A stretch of 64,000 nt of DNA from Emergencia timonensis (GTDB taxonomy: Bacteria; Bacillota; Clostridia; Peptostreptococcales; Anaerovoracaceae): positions 1,437,652-1,501,651 of the forward strand of contig NZ_FLKM01000008.1 in the NCBI RefSeq assembly GCF_900086585.1, given 5' to 3'. Of this stretch, positions 50,861 to 60,095 are shown in pieces. Made by a program: the position numbers and the translations under genes. The first letter of the stretch is position 1; each line of letters begins with the position of its first letter. The notes under the pieces are model-generated. The model had not been told where the DNA came from and searched no databases. It saw only the letters and a program-made list of their open reading frames with translations.

Positions 50861-51030
50861 TACCTTCGTTCTCCTTTTCTATACTCGCTGACTATTTTAT
50901 CACATATCGGCAGAGGATAGAATGATATCTTACAAATTTGTAAGGATTCTGTAAGTCATTTCTATGGAATCGAAATTTGTCGTAATATATAATATGTACA
51001 AAAGGGAGATACATAAAGGAGATGAAATTA

Positions 51031-51252
51031 ATGAGCAGAAGTGGGAAAATTGCATGCGGCGCTCTGGCAGTAACTGTCATATGCGGGATATTGGGATTGA
51101 TCGGTCTGGTTGTCTTTGGGGTAGACACTATTAATCAGACGGATGCAGTTCTGCCGGAGCCAGGGGACTTGATGCCGGCCTTTTATGCATTACTTGCGGT
51201 AATGGCTGGTTCCATACTTGTTATGATTGCCGCATTAGCAAAGAAAAAATAA
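51031..51252 (+). CDS. Small hypothetical membrane protein
   Basis: A 73-residue protein with two membrane helices (about 6-28 and 46-67) and a positively charged end (KKK). I choose the ATG at 51031, nine bases after AAAGGAG; the ATG at 51022 abuts that site. I do not recognise a family. It stands alone and is followed by a strong terminator. Confidence 0.65.
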   Translation: MSRSGKIACGALAVTVICGILGLIGLVVFGVDTINQTDAVLPEPGDLMPAFYALLAVMAGSILVMIAALAKKK

Positions 51253-51288
51253 GTTGTAGACGATATTTCCTATGTAATGAGAAAGACG

Positions 51289-51325
51289 AAGTGCTGTCAG
51301 GCAGAGATGCCGGACAGCACTTTTT
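51289..51325 (+). terminator. Terminator after the small membrane protein gene
   Basis: AAGTGCTGTC (51289-51298) pairs with GACAGCACTT (51313-51322), then T. The inverse complement gives a similar hairpin for the convergent regulator gene. Confidence 0.85.
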
Positions 51326-51349
51326 CGTGTCTCCGCTTTCCATACGGTA

Positions 51350-51736
51350 TCACTCCAGGGCAGCGTCTTTTTTTTCCTCTTTTTCCAAGCTGAGCAGCAT
51401 AGACGCCCTTTCAAGCAGACAGCCCTGGGCAAAGGGGGAGAGGCGGAAAAAGGTATCTGTCAGTTCATTCATCTGTTCGCCGCCCATACGCTGCAGCGTC
51501 ACTTGCTTAATAAACTTCTTTTTATCCAGTTCAAGGAGTACGCTGGTCCTCAAATGATAGAGCTCTGCCAGAGAGATGAGAATGTTTGCACTGATCATTT
51601 CTCTGCCAGCCTCACAGCTGCTATAGGAGGTACGCGAAATATGTAGGTAATTTGCTACCTCCTCCCGTGTATAAGCGGAAATTTTCCTGAGATAACCGAT
51701 ATTTTCTGCGATTCTTGCCTGCATTTTCATGTTCAT
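51350..51736 (-). CDS. XRE family transcriptional regulator
   Basis: A 128-residue protein with an N-terminal HTH_3 domain: IGYLRKISAYTREEVANYLH, then SRTSYSSCEAGREMISANIL. The C-terminal half is helical and charged. AGGAGGAAT lies before the ATG at 51736. It is transcribed away from the regulator at 51964. Confidence 0.88.
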   Translation of the reverse strand: MNMKMQARIAENIGYLRKISAYTREEVANYLHISRTSYSSCEAGREMISANILISLAELYHLRTSVLLELDKKKFIKQVTLQRMGGEQMNELTDTFFRLSPFAQGCLLERASMLLSLEKEEKKDAALE

Positions 51737-51963
51737 TGATGATTCCTCCTGTCAGTTACATATAAATAATAGCGTTTATATATATAGAGTATCGTACTTC
51801 AAAAACGGTTTCAACTTCTGTCGAATTTTTTAGAAAAAAGTCGGAAAAAATAAGAACTTCCCTTCTAAGTTATAGAAAATTCCCCTGCTAGTTTATTTAA
51901 AAGACTGTTAACTACAAATAAACTAGTAGTTGTTAATAACTCGTCTGAGTAGGGGGAAACCAA

Positions 51964-52335
51964 GTGAAGTGTGATTACGAATTAAAGCATCTGGACTATA
52001 TCGAGATGGGCCGAAGAATTAGAAAACAGCGAGAATTTTTGAATTTGACCCGAGAAGAACTGGCCGGTCAACTTGAAGTATCGAGTAAATTTATTGCTGA
52101 TATTGAATATGGCGAAAAGGGAGTTTCAATTAAAAAACTATATTTGTTGACACAGGTGCTTGACGTATCTGCCGATTATATTCTAGCTGGGGAAGAGAAT
52201 GTATTAGTAGAAGGCACTGAGAAAAGAAGGATTAAGGAAAATATACTGGAGCCTCTAAAACAGTGCAATGTGCAGCAATTAAGATGTTTGGAACAGATCG
52301 TCAGGTTTTATGTTGAGGCGTTAAAAGAAAAATGA
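51964..52335 (+). CDS. XRE family transcriptional regulator
   Basis: A 123-residue HTH_3 protein: MGRRIRKQREFLNLTREELA, then SKFIADIEYGEKGVSIKKLY. The start is a GTG at 51964 after GGGGG. It overlaps the sigma factor gene by ATGA, so the two are made together; the XRE protein may control this divergent region or the sigma factor. Confidence 0.88.
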   Translation: MKCDYELKHLDYIEMGRRIRKQREFLNLTREELAGQLEVSSKFIADIEYGEKGVSIKKLYLLTQVLDVSADYILAGEENVLVEGTEKRRIKENILEPLKQCNVQQLRCLEQIVRFYVEALKEK

Positions 52336-52895
52336 CGCTTCCAAGTAAAGAGCTGGAAGAGCGGAAAGATCTTCTCTGTGACCAGCTCGGCCTTGTAAAA
52401 GATGCGTTGTCCTTCTTCAGGGTTCCAGAAAAATACAAAGACGATTTGATACAGGAAATATTTATTGTTGCATACAAAAACATAGACAAAATAAACGACA
52501 TCAGTAAGCTGAATTCCTGGCTTTATAAAATATCATACAGAAAGATGTTGTCATTCATGCAGAAACAGAGGGCATTGAACGAAAGAGAAGTTTTATATTC
52601 GCCCGAAGAATGGGAGCGAGAAGAATTTCGAGAGTCAGAGGCGATCTTGGTATGGGATATCATAGACGGCTATTTTGACGACAGCGATATTTATGAATTG
52701 GTAGAGAAGCTGAAATATCCAGCGCCGCAGATTATTCGGCTCCGCTTCGTAGACGGATTCATGCTGAAGGAGATTTCTGAAATGCTCGGTTTGAAGTATA
52801 ACACAGTCAAAACAATAGAATACCGGGCATTTAAACAGTTGAAGCAGATGATTGAGAATGAGGGGAAAGAATCTGAGGACGATATAGAAGCATAG
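52332..52895 (+). CDS. RNA polymerase sigma factor, sigma-70 (ECF-like)
   Basis: A 187-residue factor. Region 2 is near residues 30-80 (KDDLIQEIFIVAYKNID), and region 4 near 130-175 (APQIIRLRFVDGFMLKEISE, then YNTVKTIEYRAFKQLK). No anti-sigma gene is adjacent; the XRE protein upstream may take part in its control. It begins within the XRE stop codon. Confidence 0.85.
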   Translation: MTLPSKELEERKDLLCDQLGLVKDALSFFRVPEKYKDDLIQEIFIVAYKNIDKINDISKLNSWLYKISYRKMLSFMQKQRALNEREVLYSPEEWEREEFRESEAILVWDIIDGYFDDSDIYELVEKLKYPAPQIIRLRFVDGFMLKEISEMLGLKYNTVKTIEYRAFKQLKQMIENEGKESEDDIEA

Positions 52896-52993
52896 AGGAG
52901 AAAATATTTAACAATAACGTGGCACATCCTGGTGAATTATGGTAAGATTAAGATAACTTATCGTTATGCTGATTTCAGGGATGTGCTTTTTCT

Positions 52994-55900
52994 ATGGACA
53001 AAATGAATCAAAGACCGTTGGAGCTTTTAAAGAACTTTTGCTATTACAACTTTATTCAGAGGGACTATCAGCGTGCTGCCCATTGCCTGAGCAGTGATAT
53101 CCACTGGTTCGGAACTGGAGAAAATGAGGAGGTTCATAACAGGAGGCAGGCTGTTGCCTATCTGAAAAATGAAATTTCCTCCTTCCCCGAAAGCTATGAA
53201 TTAGAATACATCGAAGAGTCTGAGAAGCTGCTTTTCGGTGATATTGGATCTGCCTACGCTAAAGTCAATGTGACGGGCGGAGGCTTATTTTTGCCATGCA
53301 GAATCTCAATGACCACATGTGTAGAAGAGGGCAGAACTGTCATCTGTTCTCTGCACATATCCCTTCCGGAGTTAATGCAGCAGAGTGGGACGTATATTCC
53401 TTTTTCCATGGCAGAAGGGTATGTAAAGGAGAAGGCTTTCGATTTCTTTAATGAAGCTATCTCCGGCGGTATGATAGGCGGATATGTGGAAGAAGGTTTT
53501 CCCTTTTACTTTGTCAACAAAGCGATGCTGGATTACCTGGATTATGAAAGTGAAGCGGAGTTCGTAACGGCTATCGGCGGTCTGATTAAAAATTGTGTGC
53601 ACCCTGAAGACAGAGAAAAGGTAAGCTGTGAGCTGAAAGATCAGTTGGCTCAGGGCGACGACTATCAGGTAACCTATCGAATGCTGAAAAAAGATGGCAG
53701 TTTTATCTGGGTCGATAATAAAGGAAGAGCTTCGTCACTGCCCAATGGAAGAAGGGCCGTCTATAGTATCTGCATGGATATTACTCCGCTTATAGAGGCT
53801 AACGAGGATTTGGAGCGCCTCAATTGGGAGATACAGAATTTAATTAACGCCATACCCGGCGGCGTAGTAACCTTCAAGATTTTGGACAACCTTGTGGAAT
53901 GTCTGTATTTTTCAGAAGGCGTCGCGCAGATGTGCGGCTACACCTCGCAGGAATACCGCCGTGAATTAGAAAAAAACGGACTGGGGCGCATGATCAATGA
54001 GAATGACCTGTATAGAGTCGTGTCCGCCATTGAGGAAGCTGTCAATAACGACAGCGGCATAGACCTCACCTATCGATTGAATGGCAAATCAGGCAACGAG
54101 ACGGTGTGGGTAAACTTTCAGGGGCGGAAGCTGCGGGAAGAAGACGGTCGTCCGATCATACATGGCGTTATCCACAATCTTTCGCAGGAGTCGCAGCTTT
54201 ATGTGGACTTGCTCAACGAAACGGATCGAATCATGTTTGTTGCTGATGCGCAGACTCGTGAAATTCTATACGCCAATGATACGGCTGCAAAATACAGAGG
54301 TCACGAAATAGGCAGTCACATCGGCGAATACTGCTATCGTTACCTCAGAGGTCAAGAAATGCCGTGCAGCTGGTGCGATGTCGATCGTTTGAATGACAAT
54401 TGTCTCATTAGCAGTCTGGAAACTGATTTAGAGAACGGACGGACTTTCAAGGTGCGCGGCAAGCGCATAGATTGGCGCGGACGAGAGGCCTTTGTCAAGT
54501 ACGCCGAAGATATTACTGAGCTCCTTACAGCACAGGAAAAGGCGGAGCGGCAGTCTGATTATCAAAGGAATCTTTACGATACCTTGCCGTGCGGAATCGT
54601 GCAGTTTAATACTAATAATGATGGTACTGTTTTATGTAGCTACGCTAACCGGATGTGCTATACCATACTGGGTATAGATGATTCCTCCTGCAGCTTGGTT
54701 GAAACCAATATGCTGGACTTTGTTGTAGAAGAAGATGAAGAAGAACTGCTCAGCCGGCTACAGAGAGTCTCCAATGCAGAGACACCGGAATTTTTTGAAC
54801 ATAGAATTGTAAGGACGGACAATTCTGATGCCTGGATCAGTGGGGTTATGACGAAAATTGAAGATATCGATGGTCAAGACCTGATTCAGAGCGTTTTTTA
54901 TGATATCACAGAGCAGAAGAAGATCGAGAACGCACTGAAAGAAAGTAAATTAAGGAATACCATGGCCTTGGATTCTACAGGCTTAGCCATATGGACCTAT
55001 GACGTTACCAATCAAACTTTCTGCAACACGAGCAAAGGGGCCCATATCATCGATTATGATGAAAAAATCGAAGGCTCTTACCGGACCGTAATCGGCAATG
55101 GCCACATAATGACAGAAAGCATCGACGATTATATAACCCTGCATCAAGCGATTGAGAAAGGAGAGCCGTATTCAGAAGCGATAATACACTTTAACCCTCA
55201 CAAAGCGGACATTGAATGGCAGAAAATCAGGTATTCTACAATCTACGATGAAAAGGGAGCTGTCGTCAGCGCAGTTGGCGTCGGTGAAGATATCACGCCA
55301 TTGATGGAAGCTGAAAATCGCTTTACAGAAGAGCTGCTGTATCGTCAGGCGCTGCGAGACAAAATCATCGCTTCTTATAAGCTGAATTTGACGCAGAACA
55401 TTGTAGCCAGTGCGGAGACAGACTTTGAACACTTTGAGCACATTACAGGAGAGTCGGCAGATAAATACTTTGAAATGGTGTATGCGGATATTCCTGATCT
55501 CCATGAGCGGGAAAGATTCAGAAAGATGTTCAGCCGCAAAGCGTTGCTGCACAGTTATGCCAGCGGAACGACTACCTTGAACTTAGAGAATATAAGATAT
55601 TTTAACAGTGACAAAAACCTGTGGCTTCTGACCACAGCCCACATCATGAAAAAGCCGGAATCCAGTGACATCGTATGTTTTATCTATTGTCAGGATATTA
55701 CCTATGAAAAAATGCTGAAAAATATCATGGATACCATTATTCAGACCGACTACGATTTTGCGATTGCAATTGACGGGAGGACCGGTATGTCCACCCAGTT
55801 CAGTACCTGTGACGACTGTGAAGAGGAATCCATGGATCTGCAGTCAGATATGGCAAAATACGAAGACTTTGTAAAATGCCGAAGCAAAGCATTAATCGAT

Positions 55901-57304
55901 GAAGAAAGCCGGCTCCAATTTTTACAGCAGACCAGCTTAGATGTGGTTTTGCAGAAACTGGCGGAGGAAGACAGCTACAATCTTACGTATACCATGCATA
56001 ACCGCGCTCAAGACGTGCGATGCAAGAGTCTGCATTATTGTTATATAGACAGGGAATATCAGACTATTCTCTGCACGCGTTCTGATGTGACCAACATCCT
56101 GGCAGAACAGGAGCGGAAGAACAATGAACTGCAAGCAGCTCTGCATATGGCCAAAGAGGCAAATAACATCAAGTCTGACTTCATGGCCAGGATGAGCCAT
56201 GAAATCCGCACGCCTCTTAACGCAATCATCGGTCTTGCCGAAATTCAAAAGCTCAATAAAAAAGATGCCGAGATGTGCAGTGACTGCGCAGACAAGACGT
56301 TGTCTTCGGCTGAATATTTGCTATCGTTAATAAACGATATTCTTGATATGTCCAGGATTGAAAGCGGCAAAATCATCTTGGCAAAAGAACCGTTTTCCTG
56401 TAAAGACATGATTGATGACATCAATGCAATGATCGCCTCTCAGACAAAGCTGAAGCATATTCACTATCAATTTATAAATAGTGTGCAAAATGATTATTTC
56501 TTCCGCGGTGATGAAACCAGAATCAAGCAGATTCTCTTAAATCTGCTGAATAATGCCATCAAGTTTACAGCTGATGGGGGCACGGTGAGACTGCAGTATG
56601 AAGTTCTTACAGTCATGAATGGGAAAGGACGGGTCAGATTTACGGTTTCTGATTCCGGCATCGGCATATCAAAAGAGTTTTTAAAACGGATCTTTGAACC
56701 GTTTACGCAGGAACACGATGGCACGATCACTGAGTACCAGGGGAGCGGATTAGGATTGGCGATAGCAAGAAATCTGGCCAGACTCATGGATGGCGATATT
56801 GCAGTAGAAAGTCAGATTGGGCAGGGCACGATCTTCGAAACAACGCTCTGTCTGGAAACCGCAGAAGGAATCACAGAACTGGAATCCGAAGAGTTCTGCC
56901 GGAAGAGCTACGCAGACTTTAAAGGAAAGGTTTTCCTTCTATGCGAAGATCATCCGCTGAACACCATGGTGGCGACAAAGCTCTTAGAAGCGAAAGGCGC
57001 CAAGATTATCCACGCTAAGGACGGCAAGATGGGCGTGCGTTTGTTCGAAGAGAGCGAATCAAGTACTTTTGATGTGATTTTAATGGACATCAGGATGCCT
57101 GTCATGGACGGACTGACGGCGGCAAAAAAAATCAGATCACTGTCTCGTCCAGACGCTGACACGGTACCGATTATCGCCATGACAGCCAACGCATATGCAG
57201 AAGATATTGAAAAATCCAAAGAAGCAGGTATGAACGCTCATCTGGCGAAACCCATTGAGGCACAGCTCCTCTATTCTACGATTGATCAGTTTTTACAGGA
57301 GTGA
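52994..57304 (+). CDS. Multi-PAS hybrid sensor histidine kinase with SnoaL-like N-terminus
   Basis: A 1436-residue cytoplasmic hybrid kinase. Residues 1-125 look like a SnoaL/NTF2-type domain (HCLSSDIHWFGTGENEE). Then come at least four PAS-type units (about 150-265, 285-400, 525-640, 655-780), with a Cys-rich segment near 455 (CYRYLRGQEMPCSWCD) within another, and a divergent region to about 1050. HisKA has MARMSHEIRTPLNAI with H1069, HATPase_c has NLLNNAIKFT and GSGLGLAIA, and the receiver has D1365 (LMDIRMPVMDG). No ribosome site is clear. Kinases with many PAS domains sense redox, light or small ligands; the CxxC may bind a metal or redox signal. Confidence 0.92.
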   Translation: MDKMNQRPLELLKNFCYYNFIQRDYQRAAHCLSSDIHWFGTGENEEVHNRRQAVAYLKNEISSFPESYELEYIEESEKLLFGDIGSAYAKVNVTGGGLFLPCRISMTTCVEEGRTVICSLHISLPELMQQSGTYIPFSMAEGYVKEKAFDFFNEAISGGMIGGYVEEGFPFYFVNKAMLDYLDYESEAEFVTAIGGLIKNCVHPEDREKVSCELKDQLAQGDDYQVTYRMLKKDGSFIWVDNKGRASSLPNGRRAVYSICMDITPLIEANEDLERLNWEIQNLINAIPGGVVTFKILDNLVECLYFSEGVAQMCGYTSQEYRRELEKNGLGRMINENDLYRVVSAIEEAVNNDSGIDLTYRLNGKSGNETVWVNFQGRKLREEDGRPIIHGVIHNLSQESQLYVDLLNETDRIMFVADAQTREILYANDTAAKYRGHEIGSHIGEYCYRYLRGQEMPCSWCDVDRLNDNCLISSLETDLENGRTFKVRGKRIDWRGREAFVKYAEDITELLTAQEKAERQSDYQRNLYDTLPCGIVQFNTNNDGTVLCSYANRMCYTILGIDDSSCSLVETNMLDFVVEEDEEELLSRLQRVSNAETPEFFEHRIVRTDNSDAWISGVMTKIEDIDGQDLIQSVFYDITEQKKIENALKESKLRNTMALDSTGLAIWTYDVTNQTFCNTSKGAHIIDYDEKIEGSYRTVIGNGHIMTESIDDYITLHQAIEKGEPYSEAIIHFNPHKADIEWQKIRYSTIYDEKGAVVSAVGVGEDITPLMEAENRFTEELLYRQALRDKIIASYKLNLTQNIVASAETDFEHFEHITGESADKYFEMVYADIPDLHERERFRKMFSRKALLHSYASGTTTLNLENIRYFNSDKNLWLLTTAHIMKKPESSDIVCFIYCQDITYEKMLKNIMDTIIQTDYDFAIAIDGRTGMSTQFSTCDDCEEESMDLQSDMAKYEDFVKCRSKALIDEESRLQFLQQTSLDVVLQKLAEEDSYNLTYTMHNRAQDVRCKSLHYCYIDREYQTILCTRSDVTNILAEQERKNNELQAALHMAKEANNIKSDFMARMSHEIRTPLNAIIGLAEIQKLNKKDAEMCSDCADKTLSSAEYLLSLINDILDMSRIESGKIILAKEPFSCKDMIDDINAMIASQTKLKHIHYQFINSVQNDYFFRGDETRIKQILLNLLNNAIKFTADGGTVRLQYEVLTVMNGKGRVRFTVSDSGIGISKEFLKRIFEPFTQEHDGTITEYQGSGLGLAIARNLARLMDGDIAVESQIGQGTIFETTLCLETAEGITELESEEFCRKSYADFKGKVFLLCEDHPLNTMVATKLLEAKGAKIIHAKDGKMGVRLFEESESSTFDVILMDIRMPVMDGLTAAKKIRSLSRPDADTVPIIAMTANAYAEDIEKSKEAGMNAHLAKPIEAQLLYSTIDQFLQE

Positions 57305-57452
57305 ACCATTCAGATTGACTTTGCCAGAAAACGTGTTAAGATATAGTTCAAAAAGAGAATACAGGCTGATAGAATTCTAATGCATATCAGTGTCAGCCTT
57401 TGGTAAAATAAAAAAGAAGTACTGTCGGTATTGTGGACAAAAGGAGGAATTT

Positions 57453-58472
57453 ATGAGTATTAAAGTTGCAATTAATGGATTTGGAAGAATTGGCAGACTG
57501 GCGTTTCGTAAAATATTTGGCGATCCGGAATTTGAGATTGTCGCCGTCAACGACTTGACAAAACCTGAAATGCTGGCCTATCTTCTCAAATATGATAGTG
57601 TGCAGGGGGCCTATAGAGGCCACACTGTAGAGCATAATGAGGAATTTATTACTGTGGATGGAGAGAAGATCAATATCTACGCGGAACCAGATCCGGCAAA
57701 ACTGCCGTGGAAAGCTCTTGATGTAGACGTGGTTCTCGAGTGCACAGGCTTTTTCGCATCCAAGGCGAAATCCCAGGCTCATATCGATGCAGGCGCAAAA
57801 AAAGTTTTAATCTCTGCTCCCGCGGGAAATGATCTGCCGACCATCGTATACGGCGTAAATCATGAGACGTTGAAGAAAGACGATTTGATTGTCTCCGGCG
57901 CCAGTTGCACGACCAACTGCCTTGCGCCTATGGCAAAGGCGCTGAACAACTACAGAGAGCTGAGAACAGGCTTTATGACTACCATTCACGCCTACACAGG
58001 GGATCAGATGATTTTAGACGGACCGCACAAAAAGGGCGATTTTAGGCGTGCCCGCGCAGGAGCTATCAACATCGTGCCTAACAGCACTGGTGCGGCAAAG
58101 GCCATTGGCCTGGTCATTCCTGAGCTTGACGGCAAGCTGATCGGTTCAGCCCAGAGAGTTCCGGTACCATCAGGCTCCATCACCATTTTGGACGCCACCC
58201 TGAAGGACGACACCGAGAGCGTCAGTGTAGAAGGTCTCAACGCAGCCATGAAAGCGGCGGCGGACGAATCCTTCGGCTATTCTGAGGAGGAACTGGTGTC
58301 CAGTGACATCATCGGCATGTCCTACGGTTCTCTCTTTGATGCCACCCAGACCCTGGCCCAGAGATGCGGAACAAAGATCTACGAGGTCAGAGTGGTTTCC
58401 TGGTACGACAACGAGATGAGCTATACCTGCCAGCTGATCAGAACCCTCAGGTATATGGCAAAACTGCAGTAG
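57453..58472 (+). CDS. gap: Glyceraldehyde-3-phosphate dehydrogenase, type I
   Basis: A 339-residue glycolytic enzyme. NAD-binding starts at [17 protein letters not shown], the active site is [12 protein letters not shown] with the catalytic cysteine, and HAYTGDQ and [16 protein letters not shown] follow. I choose the ATG at 57453, five bases after AAAGGAGGAA; the open frame extends 63 bp upstream without a site. It is a single-gene unit closed by a terminator, not within a pgk-tpi operon. Confidence 0.96.
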   Translation: MSIKVAINGFGRIGRLAFRKIFGDPEFEIVAVNDLTKPEMLAYLLKYDSVQGAYRGHTVEHNEEFITVDGEKINIYAEPDPAKLPWKALDVDVVLECTGFFASKAKSQAHIDAGAKKVLISAPAGNDLPTIVYGVNHETLKKDDLIVSGASCTTNCLAPMAKALNNYRELRTGFMTTIHAYTGDQMILDGPHKKGDFRRARAGAINIVPNSTGAAKAIGLVIPELDGKLIGSAQRVPVPSGSITILDATLKDDTESVSVEGLNAAMKAAADESFGYSEEELVSSDIIGMSYGSLFDATQTLAQRCGTKIYEVRVVSWYDNEMSYTCQLIRTLRYMAKLQ

Positions 58473-58544
58473 AGATGCGGGTATCAAAGGGGCTGCCTTC
58501 ACGAAACCAGAGGAGCCGACCTCAAAAGTCGGCTGAATCAGACC

Positions 58545-58589
58545 AAACGGCGCAAACGTCTATTTTTAGATAGCGTTACGCCGTTTTTT
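58545..58589 (+). terminator. Terminator of gap
   Basis: AAACGGCG (58545-58552) pairs with CGCCGTTT (58579-58586), then T. Just before it GAGCCGAC/GTCGGCT forms a second stem. Confidence 0.82.
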
Positions 58590-58912
58590 CGTTGGTAGAA
58601 GCAATTTAAAGTGAAAAGTGATTACTATATTGATCAGATTGGCTAAATTGTGGATGGACTCTTAACTATGTTAAACAAAAGTGCCACCTATACTCCTTTT
58701 TGCTATTAAAAACGGAGCAAAACGGTATATATGTCTCCTGGTTTTGCGTGCAAACGGCGTAAAGCATCTGATAAACAGTGTTTTGCGCCGTTTCTGCGTT
58801 GATCCAGGCAGCCACTTTTGTTCAAGAGGAGCGCGGTATCTTAAGAATTCTTAAGTGGTCTTTTTCTTTTATATTAGATATAATAAAGTTAGAAGAAAGA
58901 GGAGGTGATGAG
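58590..58912. other. Gene-free region between gap and the CPBP protease gene
   Basis: No gene is seen. AAACGGCGTAAA (58752-58763) pairs with TTTTGCGCCGTTT (58781-58793), and its left arm repeats that of the gap terminator. TATAAT at 58879-58884 is the probable -10 box of the downstream gene; the -35 is weak. Confidence 0.45.
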
Positions 58913-59863
58913 ATGGAAATAAAGGAATTGGAACCGAAAACAGAGCCTGAGGAAATCGAAGAAACAGAAAAGGCTTTGGTGGAACCAGATAGAAAGAGTT
59001 CCCTTGGCTGGAAGGGTTTGGTGGGCATTCCCATCGCCGCATATTTAGGACTGTCTTTTGTCATCGGTATATTGATGGTATTCCTTTTGATGGACATGGA
59101 CGGCGGTCTTTCCCAAGCGATGAATCTTTCACTGTGGCTCCTAAACGGCCAGACTGTGATTATTTTTTTCTTGTGCAAATATTTGATACGCTGCAATAAA
59201 GTTATCAAACTGAAGTGGAGGCCGGTGCAAGGGACAGGCGGAAAAACCCTCATTGCGGTGCTGGTATACAGCCTTGCCATGATCGCTTTTGAATATGGCT
59301 TATCCGATATCATAAGTGATTTTGTCGATACAGAAGAAGCCAACCAGATGATTATAGAATATTTCCAGTTCGGCAACATTGCTCTTGCGGTAATATTAGT
59401 GGTGGTCGTAACGCCTCTGGCAGAAGAAATGCTCTTCCGCGGAACCCTTTTTGGCGGACTGCGGGAGCGGTATGGATTCTGGACGGCGGCAATCATCAGT
59501 TCAGCCGTCTTTGCCGTCATGCACCTGAACCCTTGGTCCATCGTATGTACCTTCATCATCGGCATGTTCTATGCGCTGCTCTTTGAAAAGACGGGAAGTC
59601 TGGTCTACTCCATGATCGGCCACGGCATCAATAATCTGATCGCTGTGATTTCTCTGGCTGTACCTGAAGTACCGTTTAGCGCGACCCTCGGTCCGGTCAT
59701 ATCCGCTGCTGCCATGGCACTGATGGTGACTGTATATATTAAAGTTTACAAGAGGCAGACTGGAGAGGAACTGGACATTCAAGTGTTCAAGGAGGACCTC
59801 TCTTATGTGGATGAAAAGTATCAGAGAGTAGGGCAGGAAGAAGAAGGGAATAGTAATGGATAG
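58913..59863 (+). CDS. CPBP family intramembrane metalloprotease
   Basis: A 316-residue membrane protein of the CAAX protease and bacteriocin-processing (Abi) family. A charged N-terminal tail of 35 residues precedes about eight helices. The three motifs are present: EEMLFRGTLFGGLRER (EExxxR), FAVMHLNPW (FxxxH) and GHGINNLI (HxxxN). I choose the ATG at 58913, six bases after GAGGTGATG. Members process peptides or modulate membrane proteins; the substrate is unknown. Confidence 0.92.
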   Translation: MEIKELEPKTEPEEIEETEKALVEPDRKSSLGWKGLVGIPIAAYLGLSFVIGILMVFLLMDMDGGLSQAMNLSLWLLNGQTVIIFFLCKYLIRCNKVIKLKWRPVQGTGGKTLIAVLVYSLAMIAFEYGLSDIISDFVDTEEANQMIIEYFQFGNIALAVILVVVVTPLAEEMLFRGTLFGGLRERYGFWTAAIISSAVFAVMHLNPWSIVCTFIIGMFYALLFEKTGSLVYSMIGHGINNLIAVISLAVPEVPFSATLGPVISAAAMALMVTVYIKVYKRQTGEELDIQVFKEDLSYVDEKYQRVGQEEEGNSNG

Positions 59864-60095
59864 CAATCAATATACCTACATTATCTGCGTGACGCAATAC
59901 ATTTAGACGATACATTGATTCTGACTTCAAGAGGGCGATGGAATTGGATGATATACATGAAGGAGATATCATTCAAATGTTTACCTGAGGCTGATTATTT
60001 TAAAAAGGTGACATTTGTATGCATGGGTTCGTTTGTATGCGGGACACTTTTGAACATTTTGCTTGTACGTCAACTCAATATTTTCTTTTATCGCT

